Assembly: GCA_016787525.1 (NCBI GenBank)
Contig: JAEUUP010000166.1
Coordinates: 1-46,506, forward strand
Source: Saprospiraceae bacterium
GTDB taxonomy: Bacteria > Bacteroidota > Bacteroidia > Chitinophagales > Saprospiraceae
DNA: 46,506 nt
Direction: 5' to 3'
Positions 28,509 to 36,311 of the stretch are shown here, one piece after another. The first letter of the stretch is position 1. Each line of letters opens with the position of its first letter. A program made the translations under genes and the position numbers. The notes beneath the pieces were generated by a model that searched no databases, was not told the origin of the DNA, and was given only the letters and a program-made list of their open reading frames with translations.

Positions 28509-29357
28509 TTAGTTGGTTTTATCTTCTGTATCTTTTTGCTCTTCTATTTCTATTTTTTTCAAGTGCAAAAAATTCTCTGAGGAAACCACTTTGAAACGCT
28601 TGTCTTCCTCCACATTGTGCCGTGCTTTGCCTGCCAAACGCCCACCTTGTATTGCCGCATCTCGATTTTCTTCAAAGCCTTGGGCATTTTCTTGCACCGC
28701 AATATGCCGTGTCGCCTCCTCGCCAAGCATTGTGAAAATCAGTTCAAGATTTGTCATGTGGTCGCGCAAATTTTCTTTCTCCAATCCTTTGAATTGTTTG
28801 TGTTCCGAAGGGGTCAAATCGAACGTTGCTTTGGCGATTTCTGCTGTCAAAATGGCGTACTCTGTGCCTTCTTTTACCTGTCGTGCCTTCCATTCATCTG
28901 TCAGTTGCTTCCGAATGTCAATGCTTCTCATCCGTGTTTCTACCCACTCTGTTGGATAACCTTTAGCGAGGTAAAGTTCGCGCATACGCGAAAGAGCCAG
29001 CTCAGGGTTTTCGATTTCTTCCATGCGCTCCTCCCCTACTTGTGCCAACCACAATTTGAACGGTTCGGCTTTGGGCGAAGGCACCGACATTATGATGCGC
29101 AAAATGCCTTTCCGATTAGAACAAGTCATGCGCTGCTTTCCCCCCTCAGTATGGACGGCAAGGGTATCTACAAGTTGTGGATACCCTTTGGCAAGTTCTT
29201 TGTCTCGACTTCGCAGAGCGGCTAAGTATTTTTTCGGGTTTTTACTATCGGTCAACAAACCGATAATATCTTCTACTACAAACCACCATTCTTCTTTGTA
29301 CCAAACCCGACGAATTTGTTTTTCTTCAAAAAGTATGATTTGATTGTTGTTACTCAT
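28509..29357 (-). CDS. Bro-N domain protein (phage antirepressor / DinD-like)
   Basis: 282 residues. The N-terminal 100 residues (IRRVWYKEEWWFVVEDIIGL, then SKNPKKYLAALRSRDKEL) form a Bro-N DNA-binding domain. The following helical part (SPKAEPFKLWLAQVGEERMEEIENP, TEWVETRMRSIDIRKQLTDEW, then LTPSEHKQFKGLEKENLRDHMT) is shared with DinD-type proteins, common in Bacteroidota mobile DNA. Function is not established; DNA-damage response or plasmid regulation are guesses. It is downstream of rep on the same strand, 111 bp away, with repeated ACACAG/CTGTGT words in between. One decamer with six C (29140-29151). Confidence 0.75.
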   Translation of the reverse strand: MSNNNQIILFEEKQIRRVWYKEEWWFVVEDIIGLLTDSKNPKKYLAALRSRDKELAKGYPQLVDTLAVHTEGGKQRMTCSNRKGILRIIMSVPSPKAEPFKLWLAQVGEERMEEIENPELALSRMRELYLAKGYPTEWVETRMRSIDIRKQLTDEWKARQVKEGTEYAILTAEIAKATFDLTPSEHKQFKGLEKENLRDHMTNLELIFTMLGEEATRHIAVQENAQGFEENRDAAIQGGRLAGKARHNVEEDKRFKVVSSENFLHLKKIEIEEQKDTEDKTN

Positions 29358-29389
29358 TTTTTTAAATTAATTGTCAATTCTATATTGAA

Positions 29390-29520
29390 AAAACACAGAA
29401 AAAATCTGTGTTTTTAAAGATTAATTCTGCACTTTTAAATATTTTACCTGTATTAAAACAGATTATCTCTATATTTTTAAAGCCTGTATCTGTATTTCTA
29501 AACTTTTTATCTGTGTATCG
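29390..29520. promoter_or_regulatory. Cluster of ACACAG / CTGTGT-type words between rep and the Bro-N gene
   Basis: An inverted repeat AAAACACAGA-N5-TCTGTGTTTT (about 29390-29415) is followed by CTGTATT, ACAGATTATC, CTGTATCTGTATTTC and TCTGTGTAT words up to about 29516, running into the 3' end of rep. The same words recur at 31720-31742, 32770-32828 and 33284-33366, each near a plasmid maintenance gene. They may be binding sites of the RHH or ParA protein, or an autoregulatory operator set. Confidence 0.45.
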
Positions 29521-30890
29521 AATAATTGATAGATGGGCTTAAACGATTCTATATTTTGCTTTTGAATCTCATCAATCACAGCCCCCCTCAGTAATTCGTC
29601 CTCCCGAAAATCTGTTGGTGTGGGCGCATTATTGAATTTGAGGAGAAGTTTTTTGTAGTAACCATTGCTGCTCGTTTTTATGGCTTCAAAAGCCGCTTCG
29701 CGGATAGATTCATCGTTTTTGACCAATACCCTAATTTGCTCGTTGATGGCTCTCGCTCTTTCCGCAAGTTTTTCCAATTTCAACTGCTCCAGTTCTTTGA
29801 GTAGGCGCAAGCGTTCTGTTTTTTCGCGTTTTTTCTGTTCCTGTTCTTCACTTTTCTTTTGGGCTTTTGAGATATAGCCTTTTTCTAAGGCATCTAAAAA
29901 CAAGCCTGCTGGATTCTCGACTTTACCCAATTTGATGCGTTCTTGCGTGAAGGCTATGGCGTTTTGCACGTCTTTTTCGGTTTTGCCCAGTGCTTTCAGT
30001 TTGAGTTGGTCTGTGTTTACCAACCAATCTTTATTGAGTTTATCGCCAATCGCTGTCAACCAATCGGGAAACTCCACGGGAGGCACGAAGTACTGAGGGG
30101 TCACTATATTCGACGATGACTCTTCTTTAGAAACGGTTATGGGCTGTTTTTTTTCTTTTTTAGAAGAAATGTGAAACAATAGCTCAACAACTTTGCGCCC
30201 TTTTTTTATTTCCTCGTATTCAAAAACAATATCGCAATAGGCTTCAATATTGCGTTTGGCGGGTTCGATGATGTCCTGTTTGAAGTGTCCATAAGACTTG
30301 TATTTATTCTCCAATTCCATTTTGAATTTCAAATCTTCGACAGTAAAACGGCGGTGTCCTATTTTCTCATATTGCTTGAGTAATTCATAAATTCGGACAT
30401 AATACGGGCTTGATAGCGAAGCAATATTACTCAAATCGTAACTCAAATATCTGTCTTTGAGGGCCACTAAATAGGGGCGCAACCATTTGCTGACGCTGAT
30501 TTTTGCGTAGTTTTGAGAGTCATCTTCGTCGGTGATGATAAATTCAGTGAATAAACCTGTATAGACGCGGGCTTTGCGTCCTTCGTCTTTTGATTCGAGT
30601 GTAATGACTTTTTTGACCATCTCATGCCCTGCTTGTTCGATGGATTTGTAGGTCGCATGAGCGTTTTCCAATTTAAAATCTTTGACAAAATCGGTCAGAT
30701 AAAACTTGTAGTATTCTTTAAACTCCTCTTCTTCTCGACCCAAAAGGCTTAAAAACTTGAGAAACAATCGGGTTTCCCAAATATCGAATCTATACCGCGC
30801 TTCAACCAATTCGTTGGCTTTTCGGACTATTTCTTTTTTGGGATTTCCTGACAGTGTTGGGTTGGCCCATTTTTCTTTTTTCTTTGCCAT
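29469..30890 (-). CDS. Plasmid replication initiator, Rep_3 (RepB/RepA) superfamily
   Basis: Binds iterons and opens the origin. 473 residues, longer than most Rep_3 proteins. Residues about 20-245 hold the two winged helices (VRKANELVEARYRFDIWETR, then LFLKFLSLL; SSPYYVRIYELLKQYEKIG; RFTVEDLKFKMEL; HFKQDIIEPAKRNIEAY). These are the classic initiator segments. The C-terminal 200 residues are charged and coiled-coil-like (KKSEEQEQKKREKTERLRLL). It is transcribed away from the iteron block at 31130-31448, which lies just upstream of its start: the standard iteron-plasmid arrangement. Two decamers (29582, 30091) fall in the C-terminal part. Confidence 0.93.
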   Translation of the reverse strand: MAKKKEKWANPTLSGNPKKEIVRKANELVEARYRFDIWETRLFLKFLSLLGREEEEFKEYYKFYLTDFVKDFKLENAHATYKSIEQAGHEMVKKVITLESKDEGRKARVYTGLFTEFIITDEDDSQNYAKISVSKWLRPYLVALKDRYLSYDLSNIASLSSPYYVRIYELLKQYEKIGHRRFTVEDLKFKMELENKYKSYGHFKQDIIEPAKRNIEAYCDIVFEYEEIKKGRKVVELLFHISSKKEKKQPITVSKEESSSNIVTPQYFVPPVEFPDWLTAIGDKLNKDWLVNTDQLKLKALGKTEKDVQNAIAFTQERIKLGKVENPAGLFLDALEKGYISKAQKKSEEQEQKKREKTERLRLLKELEQLKLEKLAERARAINEQIRVLVKNDESIREAAFEAIKTSSNGYYKKLLLKFNNAPTPTDFREDELLRGAVIDEIQKQNIESFKPIYQLFDTQIKSLEIQIQALKI

Positions 30891-31129
30891 ATTTTTGATT
30901 GATAGTCAAGTAAGACAGGTTTATCGAATAAAGTGAATGCGACAATGCCTTATTTCAAGACCGAACTTTTGCTTTTGGTACTGAAAAGTATTATCGGAGA
31001 TTTAGGAAAATAAAACACATTATCGCCATATTGTCTGCTACCCTACCCCATAAAAAACCTGGAATGCTGATAAAACGACCTAAATAGTCTTGTTATTCAG
31101 TTAAAGTTAAGATTTTTTTTTGATTCAGT

Positions 31130-31448
31130 CCTAAATCTCCGATAGTTCGCTTTAATCTTATATGGTTTATTCCTAAATGTCCGATGGTTATTTTTAGTTT
31201 TTCACGCTTTATTCCCAAATGTCCGATGGTTTGTTATCTAAATCGCATTTGTTTGTGCCTAAATCTCCGATAATTTACTCCTAAATTCCCGATAGTTTTC
31301 ACCTAAATGTCCGATAGTTGAATGTCTAAATTTCATTTATTCGCCCCTAAATTCCCGATTTTATAGACCTAAATCTCCGATAATTCACTCCTAAATTCCC
31401 GATAAATGGTCCCTAAATTTCCGATAATTCGCTCCTAAATTCCCGATA
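31130..31448. other. Iteron replication origin (22-bp spaced repeats)
   Basis: The 15-mer CCTAAATNTCCGATA (N = C, G or T; often ATTCCC) occurs at 31130, 31172, 31214, 31258, 31280, 31302, 31346, 31368, 31390, 31412 and 31434. Degenerate copies at 31236 and 31324 fill the gaps. From 31236 onward the period is exactly 22 bp, two helical turns, as expected for Rep_3 iterons. The A+T-rich flank towards rep (30950-31120) could be the melting region. I see no clear DnaA box. Confidence 0.93.
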
Positions 31449-31523
31449 GTAATCAAACATAAATGATTGATAATAAAATAAATACAGGCCGCGAAACATT
31501 TAAAAAGGAAATGAAAAAAATAT

Positions 31524-31558
31524 AAACATCATCAAAAGAGAATGATGATGTTTTTTTT
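31524..31558. terminator. Terminator between the origin and the par genes
   Basis: AAACATCATC / GATGATGTTT with a 10-nt loop, followed by T8 on the right and with A/T-rich sequence on the left. It can stop transcription in both directions and shields the iterons from the leftward par operon. The following 31559-31783 holds one decamer (31635) and ACACAG words but no gene. Confidence 0.75.
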
Positions 31559-31783
31559 CAGAAAAAGAGAGCCTATATCCATGTTTGTTACAAGCCCTAA
31601 AAAATGTATTTTTTGTAACTCCCCTATTCCGCCGCCCCCCTCAGTATGAACGCTCACCACAAGCCTTGGTAGATACGAACCTGTATTATTCTGTTAAAAT
31701 GACGTAATACTGTGCAAATAACACAGAAAAACACAGAAAAAATGCGTATAAATAAAGTATTAACCTGTGCTTTAAGCGTGTTT

Positions 31784-32068
31784 TTACTTCTTTTGTGCGT
31801 TTTCTTCAAAGTAATTGTCAACCAACATCAACAAAAAACCTTTGATGGTGTAGCGGCGTTTTTTGGCTTCTGCTCGAATGGTTTCCAAAAGAGGTTTAGG
31901 CAAGTCCAGAGTCAATCGGTGCATCGCTTCTTCTGTCACTTCTTCAGGCGCAGGAACAGTTAGTGCAGATTTATTGTGGATTTGTTCTGCCAATTCTTCA
32001 ACTTCTTTGGCTGTGGGTGTACCGACTCTAACAGTCGCTTGTAAAGATGGACGTGCAACTTTAGCCAT
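31784..32068 (-). CDS. Ribbon-helix-helix partition partner (ParB/ParG-like) protein
   Basis: 94 residues. The last 45 residues (MHRLTLDLPKPLLETIRAEA, then KKRRYTIKGFLLMLVDNYFE) read as one beta-strand and two helices, a ribbon-helix-helix DNA-binding domain. The N-terminal half is basic and flexible, then acidic. It starts 22 bp after parA on the same strand. Small RHH proteins of this kind bind the centromere site and stimulate ParA. Repeated ACACAGAAAAA words just beyond its stop (31720-31742) and before parA (32770-32790) are possible sites. Confidence 0.75.
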   Translation of the reverse strand: MAKVARPSLQATVRVGTPTAKEVEELAEQIHNKSALTVPAPEEVTEEAMHRLTLDLPKPLLETIRAEAKKRRYTIKGFLLMLVDNYFEENAQKK

Positions 32069-32090
32069 ATTCTTTGTGATTTTTATAGTT

Positions 32091-32732
32091 CTATGATTTT
32101 ATGATGTTTTCTAATTCTGTCAATAAACTTTGGACTTCATTTTGAGCTTTTGTGTCTTTGTACTCCAAAACACCTAAGCCAGCAATCGGTGCTTCGCGGT
32201 AAGCAATGCGGTCGCCCAATTTGCTATTGAGAACAGGCACTCCGAAATTCTCCACAACGTCAATCACTTCTTTATCCAAATTATTGCCTCTGTAGCGATT
32301 TAAAACAGCATAAGCTCTCAACGATGGTTTAACCGTCTTTACTTCCTCTAAACGCAAACTAAAGTTCTCAAAACTCCAAATATCCAATCCGCTGGGCGTA
32401 ACTGGAATGAGTACAATGTCAGAAATCAATAAAGTCTTCGTCGCCGTCTTCGACAACTGAGGCGATCCGTCTATCAATACAAAATCATACAAGCTGCTAT
32501 TATGCTCCGACATCTTTGCAACTTGACCGCCTTCGATGCTTGAAACGGGAATGTGTGCCACACCGTCACCCAGTCCATCGCGAATACTCGCCCACTTGGT
32601 AGAAGAACGCTGCTCAATATCCGTATCTAAAATACACACGGAATAACCTTTCTGCAAGAGTGCCACAGCTAAGTTCTGACTGAGGGTGCTTTTGCCAACA
32701 CCGCCTTTTAAATTTGTAATCCCTATGACCAT
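32091..32732 (-). CDS. parA: ParA family plasmid partition ATPase
   Basis: 213 residues, a small ParA without an N-terminal DNA-binding domain (class Ib-like). Deviant Walker A KGGVGKST (residues 9-16), Walker A' region LDTDIEQRSS (about 36-45) and Walker B-like VLIDGSPQLS (about 86-95). First gene of the leftward par pair. Together with rep and the iterons it marks the plasmid backbone. An unspaced run of ACACAG words lies upstream of its start. Confidence 0.93.
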   Translation of the reverse strand: MVIGITNLKGGVGKSTLSQNLAVALLQKGYSVCILDTDIEQRSSTKWASIRDGLGDGVAHIPVSSIEGGQVAKMSEHNSSLYDFVLIDGSPQLSKTATKTLLISDIVLIPVTPSGLDIWSFENFSLRLEEVKTVKPSLRAYAVLNRYRGNNLDKEVIDVVENFGVPVLNSKLGDRIAYREAPIAGLGVLEYKDTKAQNEVQSLLTELENIIKS

Positions 32733-32769
32733 ACTCGATTTTTTTTCGTTTACTGATTTTTACTGTATA

Positions 32770-33366
32770 AATACAGAAAAAACACAGAAAAATAAATATT
32801 TTTCCTGTGCAAAGGTCGTGTTTTTGTGTTATAATTACATTCTTTTTAAAGAAAAAAATAACGATTGTTGATTAAATCTTTCGCAATCGTATGTCAAGTG
32901 CGCTGAATGATACCTAGAAATACGGTTTGAGTAGGGTAGGGGAGCGTAAGCCTAATTCTAAACTCATTGAGACTTGTTCAACCTCTCTTGACTTTTTGTC
33001 TTGACTTTCAATCTTTGCGATTTCAGGCTCATTGGCTCTTGTCACAGTTTGGGGCATTCTTTCATTCTGCCGCTTTGTTTTTGGATTGTACAGTATGGGT
33101 TGCTGTGCCTGTGTTCGATGCCTGTTGGAACACAATTGGACGAATGGCGAAAAGTATAGGCTTTCATGGGCTAATATTTTTGTCTTGTTTTTGATGGTCA
33201 TTTGTCGGACATCGCACGGTCGCAAGTCTTTGTACTTAAAATCTTTTTTCACAACGCTTTGAATCTTCCTTTTTGTTACACAAATACAGATTATTTCTGT
33301 GTTTTTAATGTATTAATATTTGTTTTTACTGTGTAAATCTGTATTTTTAAAGAATATAAACACAAA
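32770..33366. promoter_or_regulatory. par promoter region and intergenic stretch with ACACAG words
   Basis: ATACAGAAAAAACACAGAAA (32772-32791) precedes parA, and CTGTGC with CGTGTTTTTGTG follow to 32830. A second cluster, ATACAGATTATTTCTGTGTT (about 33286-33305), TACTGTGT and CTGTATTTTT, lies at 33284-33366 before the WYL gene. Between them (32880-33260) I see no gene I can support. A 39-bp stretch at 33212-33250 is repeated, with five mismatches, at 45911-45949 between cas1 and cas2. Confidence 0.4.
33212..33250 (+). repeat. 39-bp repeat shared with the cas1-cas2 gap (45911-45949)
   Basis: CGCAAGTCTTTGTACTTAAA here matches CGCAAATCTTTGTGCTTACA there; over 39 bases there are five differences. 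One copy lies just before the WYL/cas6 unit, the other between cas1 and cas2, both in the same orientation. The role is unknown; a recombination scar at the ends of the CRISPR-Cas cassette is possible. Confidence 0.6.
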
Positions 33367-33433
33367 AAGCATGGTCGCATGAATACACAGATAACCGCTA
33401 CAGAAGATGAGTTGTATTTTTATAGCCTTATTT

Positions 33434-33479
33434 TTATATTTGTCTATCAAGTCAATATAATGTTCTTATATTTGTCTAT
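33434..33479 (+). promoter_or_regulatory. Duplicated promoter/operator of the WYL regulator
   Basis: TTATATTTGTCTAT occurs twice, 33434-33447 and 33466-33479, exactly 32 bp apart (three helical turns). Each copy contains TATATTTG, a perfect Bacteroidota -7 box. The ATG of the WYL gene is at 33502. Either there are two start sites or the words are operators of the WYL protein itself. Confidence 0.6.
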
Positions 33480-33501
33480 TATTAACCACTCAAACTCAAA
33501 T

Positions 33502-34431
33502 ATGGCTACCGAAAAAGAATATACAGGACGCGTCAGAGCTTTGAAAGTTCTTCTTTCCATTGTTGAATCACCTTATGTTTATACCAAACAGCGATTGGCT
33601 GAACGATACTGTGTGGGAAAAGATGCCATCAAAGAAGATTTGGAGGCTATCAAAACGGCGGGCTTCGATTTGCATTACGATAAAAAATATCGCTACGCGC
33701 TGGGGACAGAACGCCGATACGAAAACTTGAAATCATTGTTGGTTTTCAGTCCCAAAGAAGAGGAATTGCTCAATACAGCCATTCGGACCATGAATGCCGA
33801 TGGCCGAATGGTGGATAGATTGCTCAAAAAGATGAATCGCCTCTACGATGTCTCGAAAATGAACAGCACTTTCGACCGTTCATTTTTGACAAAATTGGAT
33901 AAACTCGAAAAAGCAAAGACCGACAAAAAAGCCATCATACTGAGGGGGTATCGCTCGACCAATAGCAGCACGATAAAAGATAGAACCGTAGAGCCTTTTC
34001 ATATTGCCGCAGAGGACGACATTCTTCACGCCTTCGATTTAGATGCACGCGACATTCGCCATTACAAAATATCACGTATCCAAAAATTAGACATCTCGCC
34101 TTTGGATTGGCAGCATGAAGGCAGTCATGTCATACAAGCCACCGACCCTTTTCGCATACACAACAACAATCAAGTGCGGGCGCATATTCGTATGAAAGTA
34201 GGCGGCTTCAATGCTTTGTTGGAGGCTTTCCCGAATACACGCGGCTATTTGCACACCGTGGAAGATGCGGTTGGACAGTACGATTTGATTTGTAAAGTCA
34301 ACCAGAAGTTTTTGGGTATTACCAATTTCATTTTGGGCAATTACGACAACATCATATCCATTGACGAACCCGATGAATTGCTTGACCACATTCGGAAGGA
34401 GATTCAGAAACTGCAAAGCAAAAATTTTTAA
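33502..34431 (+). CDS. WYL-domain transcriptional regulator at the head of the cas locus
   Basis: About 309 residues from ATG 33502 (MATEKEYTGRVRALKVLLSI); the earlier frame start at 33379 would run through the promoter. The N-terminal helix-turn-helix is visible (YTKQRLAERYCVGKDAIKED). The centre (residues about 140-215: KKAIILRGYRSTN, VEPFHIAAEDDILHAFDLDA, HYKISRIQKLDI) is the WYL fold, and the C-terminal part is WCX-like. WYL proteins often sit beside CRISPR-cas operons and sense nucleic acids or nucleotides; some repress cas genes. It is 83 bp upstream of cas6 on the same strand. One decamer at 33938. Confidence 0.87.
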   Translation: MATEKEYTGRVRALKVLLSIVESPYVYTKQRLAERYCVGKDAIKEDLEAIKTAGFDLHYDKKYRYALGTERRYENLKSLLVFSPKEEELLNTAIRTMNADGRMVDRLLKKMNRLYDVSKMNSTFDRSFLTKLDKLEKAKTDKKAIILRGYRSTNSSTIKDRTVEPFHIAAEDDILHAFDLDARDIRHYKISRIQKLDISPLDWQHEGSHVIQATDPFRIHNNNQVRAHIRMKVGGFNALLEAFPNTRGYLHTVEDAVGQYDLICKVNQKFLGITNFILGNYDNIISIDEPDELLDHIRKEIQKLQSKNF

Positions 34432-34514
34432 GATTTTTTCATTCTTTTTTAGGGGTGGGGGCGATATTCCCCTACCTACCCGCTCATCTTTGCCTCATCA
34501 AACGACAACAGAAT

Positions 34515-35321
34515 ATGCGTTTAAAACTATCGCTACAATGCGCCCCTCAGTCGAGGTTACATTTTAATCACCGCCATGCTCTGCGGGCGGTCATCTACCA
34601 CATCATCGAACGAGCTGATGCTGAATACAGCGATTGGCTGCACAATCGCGGCTTCATGGCAACGGGCAAAAAGAACTTCAAACTCTTTTCGTTCGATTTA
34701 CTGAGGGGGCAACCGTATCGAACAGATGTCCAACGCAGTCATTTGGTATTTGAATCGGGTAGGGTAGAGTGGACTGTGAGTTTTTATATTGACGATCAAC
34801 TGACCAAATTCGTCGAAGGCTTATTTCAGCATCAAGTTTTTGAAGTGGTGGCAGTGGATACGAAGGTGCGTTTTCAGGTGCAGAGTGTGCAGATATTAGA
34901 AACACCTCTTTTCACAGAAACCATGCGTTTTCGGGCAGAAACAGGCATTTGTCTGACCGAAAAAACCGAATCAGACCGTTACGAACAGTTCCGCAGCCCT
35001 GCCGATGCCCATTACAAACAACTGTTTCTCAATTCGCTGGCGGCAAAAGTGCAGGCAGCAACAGGCGAAGCACCCCCTGTCCAAAAGGAGTCCTTTGGAC
35101 AGTATTTGGAAGAAAATGTTGATTTAAAAATTTTGAATCAGCCTAAAATGTGGTCAACATCCGAACCACAAAAAGGCAGCGACAAATGGATAAAAACCAT
35201 TGGTTGGAAATACGATTTTGCCTTGACAGCACCCGTTGAGTGGTTGCGCATCGGTTTTTACAGTGGTTTTGGCAAATTATCGTCGGGTGGATTCGGTTTT
35301 GTTTTGGCGTTGAAATCGTAG
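34515..35321 (+). CDS. cas6: CRISPR RNA endonuclease Cas6
   Basis: Cuts pre-crRNA within the repeat, leaving the 8-nt handle. About 268 residues from ATG 34515 (MRLKLSLQC). Two ferredoxin-like folds are expected; HFNHRHALRAVIYHII near residue 17 contains candidate catalytic histidines. The C-terminal glycine-rich loop GFYSGFGKLSSGGFGFV (about 245-261) is the family hallmark. It forms a unit with the WYL gene and is separated from cas8 by 1.26 kb that holds higBA remnants and the crRNA-like RNA. It should also process that RNA. Decamer at 34699-34708. Confidence 0.93.
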   Translation: MRLKLSLQCAPQSRLHFNHRHALRAVIYHIIERADAEYSDWLHNRGFMATGKKNFKLFSFDLLRGQPYRTDVQRSHLVFESGRVEWTVSFYIDDQLTKFVEGLFQHQVFEVVAVDTKVRFQVQSVQILETPLFTETMRFRAETGICLTEKTESDRYEQFRSPADAHYKQLFLNSLAAKVQAATGEAPPVQKESFGQYLEENVDLKILNQPKMWSTSEPQKGSDKWIKTIGWKYDFALTAPVEWLRIGFYSGFGKLSSGGFGFVLALKS

Positions 35322-35353
35322 GTAGAGACGCAATCTGTTTATTGATTGCAGTA

Positions 35354-35406
35354 GATAGGCTTTTTTGAGAACAATAGGGCAAGGGCAGTGCCTGGGATGC
35401 GATTTA
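35354..35406. repeat. 53-bp direct repeat, left copy (flanks higBA)
   Basis: From GATAGGCTTTTTT to GGATGCGATTT this stretch matches 36067-36119 with about nine mismatches. The two copies bracket the higBA remnant and have the same orientation. The rest of the gap 35322-35508 shows nothing else I can name. Confidence 0.75.
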
Positions 35407-35508
35407 TGAAATAGGAAATAGAAAAATAGTTTGGTAGAGTAGGGTTTGGTTATTGAGGTCTATGTTTTAATGGTTTGGGTACTGAAAGGTTTTATGAAAG
35501 TATGAATA

Positions 35509-35865
35509 TCAAACAGATTCAAGTATAAAATTGCCATCAATGCCCAATTTTTCATGGACTTTTTTGGCAAATTCTAAATTGATTTTTCTTTTTCCATTAA
35601 GGTATTCCGATACGCGAGATGTTTCGATACCCAAGAGCAGTGCTAAATCTTGGCGTTTGAGTTTCATTTCGTACATCTTTAACTCAATCATACCGATTAA
35701 ACTTGTGGGTAGAGGAAAAGAAACATATTGGCTTTCATATTCTTGAATGGCTTCAGCCAATAGTTTGGCTTCAGCTTGTTTGGCTGTATCGTCGCCCATT
35801 TCAGTCAATAGTTGATCAAGTAGAGCGAATGCGGCTTTTAATTCTGTTTCTGTTTGAATAATCAT
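35509..35865 (-). CDS. higA: HigA-type antitoxin (XRE family helix-turn-helix)
   Basis: 118 residues. The N-terminal half (ETELKAAFALLDQLL) is helical. The C-terminal half holds the HTH: LKRQDLALLLGIETSRVSEY then LNGKRKINLEFAKKVHEKLGI. The layout is that of HigA antitoxins of the higBA order (toxin first). Its start overlaps by ATGA the old stop of a decayed higB frame, so this antitoxin is now an orphan. It could still bind its own promoter or silence a related toxin. It lies leftward between cas6 and cas8, flanked by 53-bp direct repeats. Confidence 0.85.
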   Translation of the reverse strand: MIIQTETELKAAFALLDQLLTEMGDDTAKQAEAKLLAEAIQEYESQYVSFPLPTSLIGMIELKMYEMKLKRQDLALLLGIETSRVSEYLNGKRKINLEFAKKVHEKLGIDGNFILESV

Positions 35866-35976
35866 GGCTTAAATGAAACTGTTTTGACATCTATTTTACC
35901 CTATTCAGCATGTGTGCCGATAAATTTTATATAAACTGTGCGAATGCTAAAAATAATGGCAGCAATACATAATAAA
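35862..35976 (-). pseudogene. HigB/RelE-type toxin remnant with an in-frame stop
   Basis: Reading leftward in the frame ahead of higA gives AAIIFSIRTVYIKFIGTHAE, then TAG (35901-35903), then GKIDVKTVSFKP and TGA (35862-35864). RTVYIKFIGTHAEYDKID is the standard C-terminal segment of HigB toxins, so the tyrosine codon has become TAG. The original stop overlaps the higA start as ATGA, the classic coupling. Upstream of about 35976 no further toxin sequence is recognisable; the N-terminal part with catalytic residues is gone. Confidence 0.75.
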
Positions 35977-35979
35977 ATA

Positions 35980-36054
35980 AACCACTCATATTAGTACCGT
36001 GCCAATACTGGCAACCTGCACAGAAGCGCGTTTATGAAACTAATACAAGTGGTT
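35980..36054. other. Imperfect inverted repeat / possible structured segment
   Basis: ACCACTCATATTAGT (35981-35995) faces ACTAATACAAGTGGT (36039-36053) with three mismatched positions. Inside lies a small hairpin GCCA-ATAC-TGGC (36001-36012). It sits upstream of the decayed toxin and may be old operator or leader sequence. Confidence 0.35.
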
Positions 36055-36066
36055 TTCTCATACAAA

Positions 36067-36119
36067 GATAGGCTTTTTTCAGAATAATAAGGAGAGAGTA
36101 GTGTGTAGGATGCGATTTG
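36067..36119. repeat. 53-bp direct repeat, right copy (flanks higBA)
   Basis: Same orientation as 35354-35406; starts GATAGGCTTTTTT and ends GGATGCGATTT, with about nine mismatches to the left copy. The two mark the ends of the inserted or duplicated higBA segment. Confidence 0.75.
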
Positions 36120-36179
36120 TTTATTGGGTACTTAAACTTTTGGATTTTGGTTGCGTATGCAAGAATAGTAAATAAAAGT

Positions 36180-36306
36180 TTTGATAAATAAAAAAGCCGA
36201 AAGCAAAGGCTATCGGCTCAAATCTCAAGGAGTGCAAGTTAGAAAATTTCTTAGAGCAAGAAATCTCATTAATTTCAATTCCAAAAAAATGTGGTGCGAT
36301 TAAAAA
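36180..36306 (-). ncRNA. crRNA-like regulatory RNA (CreR/CreA-type) with one degenerate CRISPR repeat
   Basis: On the minus strand TTTAATCGCACCAC (36304-36291) and TTTGGAATTGAAA (36285-36273) reproduce 27 of the 30 repeat bases in order, split by five extra bases (ATTTT). The final repeat C is T (36272). A spacer-like segment follows from 36271 leftward (TAATGAGATTTCTTGCTCTA...), then an intrinsic terminator: AGCCGATAGC / GCTTTCGGCT and TTTTTT (36218-36191). The 8-nt handle would be AUUGAAAU. No second repeat is present. The first 11 nt of the pseudo-spacer equal the + strand at 36524-36534 in the cas8 promoter region, next to CCT. Known CreA/CreR RNAs guide Cascade to repress, not cut, through such short matches. 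Overlapping short open frames are discounted. Confidence 0.85.
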
Positions 36307-36311
36307 ATTCG

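Noticed and set aside
32914-33252. 112-codon leftward frame between parA and the WYL gene
   Set aside because: No recognisable family, odd composition, and part of it covers the 39-bp repeat; possible but unsupported.
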